From: Bacteroidota bacterium
GTDB taxonomy: Bacteria > Bacteroidota > Bacteroidia > Chitinophagales > Saprospiraceae
Direction: 5' to 3'
NCBI GenBank assembly: GCA_020160935.1
Contig: JAIUPL010000037.1
Location: 1 to 48,837 of the forward strand
DNA: 48,837 nt
Below, one piece after another: positions 42,902-48,837 of this stretch (position 1 is its first letter; each line of letters starts with the position of its first letter). The notes under the pieces are model-generated. The model had not been told where the DNA came from and did no database searches. It was given only the letters and a program-made list of their open reading frames with translations. Made by a program: the position numbers and the translations under genes.

Positions 42902-44497
42902 TCAGGGTTGTTTGATGACTTGTACAGCAGCGCTCCGCATTTTGCCGTTCGACAGGGTAAGGTAGTAGGCGCCTGCCGGAAATTGCGCAACCTGCTGCAA
43001 GGTAAGGGCATTTCCTGTCAGGTTTTGTTCCAACACTACGATGCCTTTTGCATCCGTCATGCTAAGCCGGACGCCCGGCGTTGCCCAGGGGCTGTGTGCG
43101 GGAATGCTGATTTCCAGAAAATCGGAAAAGAGTGTGGGGTAAACCTGTATAAATAATTCTTTTTCAGCAGATTGTGTCGACGTGACAACCGGGTTCATAT
43201 AAATGTCCAACTGTGTAGTCTGTCCTGAAAACAGCGAGATGTCTGATAAAAAGACGGGTTCATAATCTTCCCTGTATGCGTTTACCTGATAGGCGCCAGG
43301 CGCAGCGGTTCCGGTTTTGTAAGCGCCTTGCAGATCGCTTTGATCCCAGTTGGGAGTGGCTGCCAGATACACGGAGGCGTTGTTCAGGGGCAGCCCTGTC
43401 ACAGCATCGCGTACCGTACCTTCCAGGCGGGCTGCCGAGTAGTAGATGGGTTGATATACGAACAAGCCTTCCTGTTTGGCGGTGGCAAACAGCAGGCCGG
43501 ATGGAAGATAAGGGTCGGCATCCCACACGAGCGAGTTGCCCAGCGAATCCCAGGCCGTTTCGATCAGGTTGTCGGGGTGCGAGGCATCTACGATGGTCAG
43601 TTGTCCCCGGTAGGATGGGTTTATGAGGAAATTTCCTTTTACGCGTACATTGTGTACCTCGCCAATGGGCAAACGACCGGGGCTATAGGTATCGATCAGC
43701 GTGATGTTTTCCAGGTCCGATACATCGAAGGCTGCCAGCGGGGCACTGGGCTTTTCATCGGTAGTGTACAATGTTCTCCCGTCGGGGCTGAGTTCGCTGT
43801 TGTGGTTGAATGCTGTCGGGGTAGGGTGGGTGGCCAGCAGGACGGGATTGCTTTTATTGGAAATATCGACTACGCCGAACCAGCCCTGGTAAATTTCACT
43901 GGTCCAGAGGGTATCGTTTCTAATAAAGCCGTCGTGTACATAATTCGCGGTATACAAGCCAACGATCGTTGGATTCCAAGGGTCGGCCAGGCTCGCAATG
44001 GTGCAGCCATTGGTGATGCCGCCACCGAAAACATACAGATAACCGTCCTTGGTTTGCACGGTGTGGCTGCGCCTGAGTTGGTTGGCGTATTGCCCGTCGC
44101 CGCGCCATACTTTCCAGGAAATGCTGTCGGGCAGCGTATTCAAATTAATGATGGTAATGCCGCTGCTATCGGCTTCCGAGCCTACATAGAGGTAGCCATT
44201 CCAGATGCGCAATTCCCGCCAGTTGCTGGGCAATCCGGGCACATTGAATCGTTCGGTAGGATGAGAAGGAATGTCCAAATCGACAATACTCACGCCGCCA
44301 CTGGTGCCTACGAGTGCCCATTCGCCACCAGTGTGGTCGACGTAATGCGTGCAACCTGCCAGGTTCAATGGCGCATACGACAAATGGCCGATCGGGAACA
44401 GATTGTAATGAGGGGGGAGCGATTGAGAGAAGCCTGCGCTGTCAAAAAACAGCAACGATAGCATCGGAAGAAAGGAAAATAATAGGCGATTCTTCAT
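42902..44497 (-). CDS. Choice-of-anchor B family secreted protein with T9SS tail
   Basis: 531 residues with an N-terminal signal peptide (to about GFSQ). Repeated propeller-like blades contain GVSIVDLDIPSHP, GITIINLNTLPDS, FGVVDISNKSNPVLLA, AAFDVSDLENITLI and LTIVDASHPDNLIE. This is the choice-of-anchor B pattern known in Bacteroidota and marine bacteria. A carboxypeptidase-regulatory-like beta domain follows (AARLEGTVRDAVTGLPLNNA, about residues 360-430), and a sorting tail ends it (IQVYPTLFSDFLEISIPAHS to VIKQP). The function is unknown; surface display is likely. It lies 3 bp upstream of truB. Confidence 0.85.
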   Translation of the reverse strand: MKNRLLFSFLPMLSLLFFDSAGFSQSLPPHYNLFPIGHLSYAPLNLAGCTHYVDHTGGEWALVGTSGGVSIVDLDIPSHPTERFNVPGLPSNWRELRIWNGYLYVGSEADSSGITIINLNTLPDSISWKVWRGDGQYANQLRRSHTVQTKDGYLYVFGGGITNGCTIASLADPWNPTIVGLYTANYVHDGFIRNDTLWTSEIYQGWFGVVDISNKSNPVLLATHPTPTAFNHNSELSPDGRTLYTTDEKPSAPLAAFDVSDLENITLIDTYSPGRLPIGEVHNVRVKGNFLINPSYRGQLTIVDASHPDNLIETAWDSLGNSLVWDADPYLPSGLLFATAKQEGLFVYQPIYYSAARLEGTVRDAVTGLPLNNASVYLAATPNWDQSDLQGAYKTGTAAPGAYQVNAYREDYEPVFLSDISLFSGQTTQLDIYMNPVVTSTQSAEKELFIQVYPTLFSDFLEISIPAHSPWATPGVRLSMTDAKGIVVLEQNLTGNALTLQQVAQFPAGAYYLTLSNGKMRSAAVQVIKQP

Positions 44498-44583
44498 GCT
44501 CGCAGATAGTTAGGATTGGAAAAAAGATTTATTCAAGAAGTCATTTTAGGGCAGAATGTTCAAACCACTTCTAAGAAACTGAT

Positions 44584-44631
44584 TTAAAAAAAGACATCCC
44601 GAACCCTGGCTTTTACCAAAATTCGGGATGT
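44584..44631 (-). terminator. Intrinsic terminator (minus strand)
   Basis: ACATCCCGAA and its reverse complement TTCGGGATGT form a 10-bp stem with an 18-nt loop. On the minus strand it is followed by a run of seven T. It sits downstream of sucD and the repeat array, so transcription from the sucD side would end here before the secreted-protein genes. Confidence 0.88.
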
Positions 44632-44644
44632 TTCCATTGAGAAT

Positions 44645-44879
44645 GATTTGACAACTTTTCGAAAGTTGTCAAATCTAATACAGGCATAGTGACCAAGATT
44701 TGACAACTTTTCGAAAGTTGTCAAATCTAATGCAGGCATAGTAACCAAGATTTGACAACTTTTCGAAAGTTGTCAAATCTAATGCAGGCAGTGACCAAGA
44801 TTTGACAACTTTTCAAAAGTTGTCAAATCTAATGCAGGCAGTGACCAAGATTTGACAACTTTTCAAAAGTTGTCAAATC
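44645..44879. repeat. Five-copy array of the 31-nt palindrome
   Basis: Copies start at 44645, 44697, 44749, 44799 and 44849, so spacings are 52, 52, 50 and 50 nt. All have identical 14-nt arms, GATTTGACAACTTT and its reverse complement. The 3-nt loops are TCG, TCG, TCG, TCA and TCA. The linkers are near-identical (TAATGCAGGCATAGTAACCAA or shorter), so the array grew by tandem duplication of the palindrome with its linker. The copy at 44849-44879 abuts sucD, whose stop codon TGA overlaps its edge. Confidence 0.97.
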
Positions 44880-45750
44880 ACTTCATCAGTCGCGCGATCG
44901 TTGCACCGATCTGTGCTGGAGATTCTACTACCTCTATACCGTTTTCGGAAAGAATGCGCATTTTAGCCGCTGCTGTGTCGTCGGCGCCGCCTACGATGGC
45001 ACCGGCGTGGCCCATTTTGCGGCCTTTGGGCGCCGTTTGGCCGGCGATAAAACCTACAACGGGTTTGCGGTTGCCATTGGCGCTGATCCAGCGGGCTGCT
45101 TCTGCTTCGAGGCCGCCGCCGATTTCACCGATCATCACGATGCCCTCTGTTTCGGGGTCGTTCATAAACAGTTCGACCGCCTGGCGTGTAGTGGTGCCGA
45201 TGATTGGGTCGCCTCCGATACCGATGGCCGTGCTTATACCGAGGCCGGCTTTGGCAATCTGGTCGGCTGCTTCGTAGGTCAATGTGCCTGATTTGGAAAC
45301 CAGGCCGATGGGACCGCGTTTGAAAACAAAGCCAGGCATGATACCCACTTTTGCTTCATCTGGTGTGATGATACCCGGACAGTTTGGCCCGATCAGGGTA
45401 ACGCCTTTCAAATCGACATAGGCTTTGGCGCGCACCATGTCCTGCACGGGAATGCCTTCCGTGATGGCTACAATGACTTTAATGCCAGCAGACGCCGCTT
45501 CGATGATCGCATCGCCGGCGTAGGCGGGTGGAACAAAAATGATGCTGGTATCGGCGCCTGCCTTGACGACAGCGTCTTCCACGGTATTAAAAACCGGACG
45601 GTCGAGGTGCATTTGCCCGCCTTTGCCGGGCGTCACACCGCCTACTACGTTGGTGCCGTAGGCGATCATTTGTTCAGCGTGAAAAGTGCCTTCTTTACCT
45701 GTAAATCCCTGTACGATGATACGGGAATGTTTATTTACTAAAATGGACAT
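44878..45750 (-). CDS. sucD: Succinate-CoA ligase alpha subunit
   Basis: 290 residues. Visible are the CoA-binding Rossmann region near [15 protein letters not shown], the conserved [25 protein letters not shown], and the active phosphohistidine His248 in [11 protein letters not shown]. It forms succinyl-CoA synthetase with SucC in the TCA cycle. The sucC gene is not next to it, so the beta subunit is encoded elsewhere. The length is normal. Its final AAG TGA is followed by palindrome sequence, with the stop codon overlapping the repeat edge. Confidence 0.95.
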   Translation of the reverse strand: MSILVNKHSRIIVQGFTGKEGTFHAEQMIAYGTNVVGGVTPGKGGQMHLDRPVFNTVEDAVVKAGADTSIIFVPPAYAGDAIIEAASAGIKVIVAITEGIPVQDMVRAKAYVDLKGVTLIGPNCPGIITPDEAKVGIMPGFVFKRGPIGLVSKSGTLTYEAADQIAKAGLGISTAIGIGGDPIIGTTTRQAVELFMNDPETEGIVMIGEIGGGLEAEAARWISANGNRKPVVGFIAGQTAPKGRKMGHAGAIVGGADDTAAAKMRILSENGIEVVESPAQIGATIARLMK

Positions 45751-45813
45751 GTATGAGTGGTTAGGTATGATGTTGTGTTGGTTAGACGGACTGGTTGTCG
45801 GCCGAATCAGGCT

Positions 45814-46128
45814 TTATTTATCTTCTTTTATGATAAAAACGTCCTCATCGCGGCGTTTCATGAAGTAATGTTCCCGGGCAAACTTTTCCTTGGTCAATTC
45901 GAAATCTTCCGCTTCTTCCTGTGCTTCCTTGATTTTTTCCTCGTAAAAAGCGCGGTCATTTTCCAGGCGTTGCTGTGCCCTGTACAGTCGCCACTGGGTC
46001 CACAAACTGTGTTTATCCAGAAAAATCAGGATAAAGAAGAAAACCAGCAACGTAAGGTAATACCTGTTTTGCAAAGGAGCGGGTAATCGGCTCCAGAGTG
46101 CCTGCCAAGGATTCTGTGGAATAGCCAT
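45814..46128 (-). CDS. FtsB/DivIC-like septum formation initiator
   Basis: 104 residues. A short cytoplasmic N-terminus precedes one helix (LTLLVFFFILIFLD, about 26-39). A coiled coil follows (YRAQQRLENDRAFYEEKIKE), and then a conserved LTKEKFAREHYFMKRRDEDVFII ending. This matches DivIC/FtsB-type proteins of the divisome core with FtsL and FtsQ/DivIB. It lies 63 bp from sucD and 116 bp downstream of adk, whose gap carries a one-armed GACTCAGGA repeat. Confidence 0.82.
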   Translation of the reverse strand: MAIPQNPWQALWSRLPAPLQNRYYLTLLVFFFILIFLDKHSLWTQWRLYRAQQRLENDRAFYEEKIKEAQEEAEDFELTKEKFAREHYFMKRRDEDVFIIKEDK

Positions 46129-46135
46129 ATAAAAA

Positions 46136-46178
46136 TAGTCCTAAGTCCTGAGTCGATAGTCCTGAGTCGGTAGTCGAC
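46136..46178. repeat. One-armed TCCTGAGTC tandem array
   Basis: TAGTCCTAAGTCCTGAGTCG-like units lie between adk and the ftsB-like gene. Read on the coding (minus) strand they are in the GACTCAGGA orientation and end 7 nt before the ftsB-like start codon. The same units form the arms at 36678-36813. Confidence 0.8.
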
Positions 46179-46244
46179 GGTAACTTAATCGCTCAAAAGT
46201 AGGCTGTTTATTGCAATACTTGGGCAATAAAACCATATGAACTT

Positions 46245-46823
46245 TTATCCGATCAATTGATCGATGGCGTCGCACAGTCGGCCAAAAATTTCATCAATGG
46301 TTCCTATACCATTGATTGTCTGGCTTTTATTGCTCTTTGCATAATGGTCGTATACCGGGCTGGTTTCGTTTTTGTACACGTTGATCCGGTTGCGAATGAT
46401 GCTTTCGTCGTTGTCGTCGGCACGGCCGGAAGTATTGCCACGCAGTTTGATGCGTTGAACGATTTCCTCGTCGGGCACATGCAAGGCCAGCAGACCGGCC
46501 ACCTGGGTGTTTTTGGCGGCGAGCATTTCGTCCAGCGCACCGGCTTGTGGAATAGTGCGTGGAAAACCGTCGAAAATGAAGCCGGCAGCATCCGGGTGCG
46601 ACTCCACCTTATTGAGCAGCATACCGATGGTCACGCTGTCGGGCACCAGTTCACCCTTGGCCATGTAGGCCTTCGCCTGTAGGCCAAGCGGGGTGTTGTT
46701 GCCCATTTCATAGCGAAAGAGGTCGCCGGTACTGATATGAACCAGGTTATATTTTTCTACGAGTTTGGCTGCCTGGGTGCCTTTTCCCGAACCGGGAGGC
46801 CCAAAAAGTATCAGGTTGATCAT
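46245..46823 (-). CDS. adk: Adenylate kinase
   Basis: 192 residues from the ATG at 46823; earlier in-frame codons are not family-like. The P-loop GPPGSGKGT is at residues 8-16, the AMP-binding region near residue 30 is STGDLFRYEMGNNTPLG, FDGFPRTIPQA lies near residue 80, and RGNTSGRADDNDESI covers the short LID. It is the short-LID type without a zinc finger. It interconverts ATP+AMP and 2 ADP in the cytoplasm. A TAnnTTTG box is 33 bp upstream on the minus strand. Confidence 0.94.
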   Translation of the reverse strand: MINLILFGPPGSGKGTQAAKLVEKYNLVHISTGDLFRYEMGNNTPLGLQAKAYMAKGELVPDSVTIGMLLNKVESHPDAAGFIFDGFPRTIPQAGALDEMLAAKNTQVAGLLALHVPDEEIVQRIKLRGNTSGRADDNDESIIRNRINVYKNETSPVYDHYAKSNKSQTINGIGTIDEIFGRLCDAIDQLIG

Positions 46824-46855
46824 TTTGTTTGAATGTGTCACGATAGTAGGAAGGG

Positions 46856-46863
46856 CAAAGTTA
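46856..46863 (-). promoter_or_regulatory. Possible -7 box for adk
   Basis: On the minus strand TAACTTTG (46863 to 46856) matches TAnnTTTG, with a weak TTA about 21 nt upstream instead of TTG. The start site would be near 46849, leaving a leader of about 26 nt. Confidence 0.4.
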
Positions 46864-47071
46864 GAAAGGGCAGGAACATCTGCCTAATTTTCATTTTGGA
46901 ATTTGAAACAAGTGTTTTTGTATGAAATCGGTTGCTTTGAAAAATTTAAAACCGGAAAAATTGTATTTTTTTAAAATAATGAACTGTTTCAGGTGTACAC
47001 ACTGTCCCGACGGGCTAAAGCCCATGATACCATCACCCCCATTATTCCCAGTCATTTCATAAATTTGGGTG

Positions 47072-48022
47072 CTAAAAATCCTTAAACCGATACCGTTCTC
47101 CATACTTTTCAATCCAGTGCAGCAATTTCCAGACGTCCTCCGCGTGAAAAAGTTCGGTACCAGTATTCATGGTGGCCGCACTGCCGCAAGCGACGCCGAT
47201 GCGTGCCATATCCTGAAATGTACGGCCTTCATTGAGCGCCCACACCATGCCTGCCACCATGCTGTCGCCAGCCCCGACGGTGCTTTGTTTGTGTACTGTT
47301 GGCGCCGGAATGTGCTCGAAACCATCTTTGCTGACCAACAGACACCCCTGGGGGCCGAGCGACACCACTACGACTTCACATTTGCCCTGGCCGATCAATT
47401 CCAGTGCAGCATCGTCGACCTGGTTCATTTCCAGTTTTTCCACCCCTACGAGGGCGCTTAATTCGCCCAGATTGGGTTTGAGCAAAAAAACACCTTCATC
47501 GGCAGCGGCCTGCAAGGCTTTTCCGGAAGTGTCGAGGATAAAACGCGCGCCGATCTTTTTGGCAAAATGGGCCACTTTTTCAAAGTAATCGCCCGGAAGA
47601 CCGGGCGGCAAACTGCCACTGGCAACAAGGTACGCCGGTTCTGCTTTTTTTACCAGATCAAGACACGCATTTGCCTGGTTTTCAGTGAGTTCTGTGCCGG
47701 GTAAGGTGAAACGATACTGCTGGTTGGAACTGGTTTCGGTGATGGAAATATTCTCCCTGGTTTCGCCGCTCAGTTCCAGCACAGCCGTTTCAATGCCTGC
47801 TTCGTGCAGCAGGGACTGAATCTGGCGGCCATTGTGCCCGCCGGACGGAAAAACGGACAGGCTACTGCCGCCCAGTTTTTGAATGCCTTTGGAAACATTG
47901 ATGCCGCCGCCACCTGCGTCGATGCGCATGGGCGTGCAACGCAGTTTTTGCTCGGGCACCAGTTTTTCGGTAGTCGAACTCTTGTCAAGCGCCGGATTCA
48001 GGGTAAGGGTGACAATTTTCAT
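47072..48022 (-). CDS. PfkB-family phosphofructokinase-like sugar kinase
   Basis: 316 residues from the ATG at 48022 (MKIVTLTLNPALDKSSTTEK). Ribokinase-fold signatures are DAGGGGINVSKGIQKLGG near residue 35, LVASGSLPPGLP near residue 130, and STVGAGDSMVAGM with the catalytic Asp near residue 250. The N-terminus is characteristic of the Pfk-2/1-phosphofructokinase/tagatose-phosphate kinase group. It phosphorylates a hexose phosphate with ATP; a minor 6-phosphofructokinase role is plausible but not proven. It diverges from the glycosylase gene across 35 bp. Confidence 0.87.
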   Translation of the reverse strand: MKIVTLTLNPALDKSSTTEKLVPEQKLRCTPMRIDAGGGGINVSKGIQKLGGSSLSVFPSGGHNGRQIQSLLHEAGIETAVLELSGETRENISITETSSNQQYRFTLPGTELTENQANACLDLVKKAEPAYLVASGSLPPGLPGDYFEKVAHFAKKIGARFILDTSGKALQAAADEGVFLLKPNLGELSALVGVEKLEMNQVDDAALELIGQGKCEVVVVSLGPQGCLLVSKDGFEHIPAPTVHKQSTVGAGDSMVAGMVWALNEGRTFQDMARIGVACGSAATMNTGTELFHAEDVWKLLHWIEKYGERYRFKDF

Positions 48023-48057
48023 AGGGATTACTTGCTTTTGCGTTTCTTTCGGTCGCA

Positions 48058-48690
48058 ATGATACTCAAATTGAACGAATCCTCTTTGCTCGAAGCCTGCG
48101 CCTGGCTTGCCGAACGCGATGAAGCGCTGGCTTTTGTGCTGCAACGCTACGGACCGCCCCCGCTATGGGCACGAGAGCCGGGCTTTTCCACGCTGGTGCA
48201 TATTATTTTGGAACAACAGGTGTCGCTGGCTTCTGCCAATGCAGCTTTTCAAAAATTGAAGACGCTGCTCGGCGGCCTGGTCGAACCGGAACCTTTTCTT
48301 GCCCTCGGCGACGATGCCCTGCGCCAGGCCGGTTTCAGCAGGCAAAAAATGCTCTATTGCCGCCACTTAGCCCAAACAATTGTAAACGGGCACCTGCACC
48401 TGCCGGCCTTGTCTGAACAGAATGAAGAAGAGATTCGCTACACGCTTAAACAACTAAAAGGCATCGGCGACTGGACGGTAGATATTTACCTGTCTGAATG
48501 CCTGCTTTATCCGGACATCCTGCCCAAAGGCGATATCGCTATGCTGGAGGCGTTTAAAGTGCTGAAAAAATTGCCCGCTCGCCCTATCCACGATGTGTTT
48601 CTGGCTGGCACAGAACACTGGCGCCCCTGGCGAAGCGTGGGAACGAGGATGCTTTGGCACTATTATTTAGAAGCGAGAAAAGAGTTATGA
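48058..48690 (+). CDS. DNA-3-methyladenine glycosylase II-like (AlkA/HhH-GPD)
   Basis: 210 residues. A helix-hairpin-helix GPD domain is visible, with ILEQQVSLASA near residue 50, the hairpin LKQLKGIGDWTVDIYL (about 130-145) and the catalytic Asp159 in LPKGDIAMLEAF. This is base-excision repair of alkylated purines without the AlkA N-terminal domain. WRPWRSVGTRMLWHYYL is a normal C-terminal segment. Its last codons and stop (AAA GAG TTA TGA) merge into a GAGTTATGA tandem array, so the final E-L may be repeat-encoded. It is divergent from the PfkB-like gene. Confidence 0.88.
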   Translation: MILKLNESSLLEACAWLAERDEALAFVLQRYGPPPLWAREPGFSTLVHIILEQQVSLASANAAFQKLKTLLGGLVEPEPFLALGDDALRQAGFSRQKMLYCRHLAQTIVNGHLHLPALSEQNEEEIRYTLKQLKGIGDWTVDIYLSECLLYPDILPKGDIAMLEAFKVLKKLPARPIHDVFLAGTEHWRPWRSVGTRMLWHYYLEARKEL

Positions 48691-48732
48691 GTTAGGGAGT
48701 TATGAGTTATAAGTTATGAGTTATGAGTTATG
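48682..48732. repeat. One-armed GAGTTATGA tandem array
   Basis: Units of the form GAGTTATGA, GTTATAA and AGTTATGAGTTATG follow the glycosylase gene. The stop codon TGA (48688-48690) lies in the first unit. They are in the after-stop orientation. No partner arm is visible before the window ends, so one may lie beyond it. Confidence 0.8.
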
Positions 48733-48837
48733 CCGAGTTTCATTAAGTCATAGTATCATGAGTTTCAAAAAGTCGTAGTACTTTTTAGGATTCAAAGAGC
48801 GGCAACTTTAGTTGCACACCAGGGAATGGGAAGTCGC

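Noticed and set aside
44645-44879. CRISPR-like array (five 31-nt repeats at about 50-nt spacing)
   Set aside because: The spacers are almost identical to each other and short (19-21 nt), the repeats are full palindromes, and no cas gene is present. It is a tandem duplication of a palindrome.

Overview
The window looks like a chromosomal stretch of a Bacteroidota bacterium, most likely a Saprospiria-type lineage. Evidence: about six secreted proteins, most with T9SS-like C-terminal sorting tails, a gingipain-like C25 peptidase, a bacillithiol-type YpdA reductase, carotenoid genes crtI/crtB, start codons without Shine-Dalgarno boxes, and promoters of the TTG-N19-TAnnTTTG kind. The genus is an inference. 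No rRNA, tRNA, phage or transposase gene was found.

Layout. 0.2-2.9 kb: YpdA and TatD on the minus strand, divergent from a lipoprotein alpha/beta hydrolase. 3.2-6.1 kb: a three-gene electron-transfer dehydrogenase (gluconate-dehydrogenase-like subunit 3, GMC flavoprotein, monohaem cytochrome c). 6.3-7.5 kb: a HipA-like kinase with DUF3037. 7.7-8.1 kb: RNase P RNA (minus). 8.2-13.7 kb: a 1232-residue membrane histidine kinase, DUF1990 and YndJ-like proteins. 13.6-17.1 kb (minus): a dockerin/cohesin-like secreted protein and a second histidine kinase. 17.4-19.8 kb: crtI-crtB. 19.8-24.3 kb: envelope proteins, a small secreted protein, an amino acid permease and a lipoprotein. 24.4-29.6 kb: a membrane protein, a NarL-type two-component pair and a one-protein hybrid sensor/AraC regulator. 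29.7-34.1 kb: three secreted proteins ending at a strong terminator. 34.3-35.8 kb: two neighbouring genes with frameshift or nonsense lesions. 35.9-37.8 kb: a DNA methyltransferase convergent with an ACMSD-like decarboxylase. 37.8-44.5 kb (minus): C25 peptidase, secreted protein, truB, choice-of-anchor-B protein. 44.9-48.0 kb (minus): sucD, ftsB/divIC-like, adk, PfkB-like kinase. 48.1-48.7 kb: an AlkA-like glycosylase.

The most unusual content is between the genes. Many gaps hold inverted elements whose arms are short tandem repeats (GAGAGGGT, TCCTGAG, CTGCGGGAAA-type or GAGTTAT units). Several share a GTAGAGT/ACTCTAC core. Nine copies of a separate 31-nt palindrome have invariant 14-nt arms and a variable 3-nt loop. 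These elements sit against stop codons: for eleven genes the stop lies inside or directly next to a repeat, and in truB the repeat encodes the last seven residues. Arms after genes are in the TGA-containing orientation, and arms before start codons are mostly in the opposite one. I regard this as the best candidate for an undescribed system in the window. Its function (termination, mRNA 3'-end protection, leader regulation or selfish spread) cannot be decided from sequence alone.
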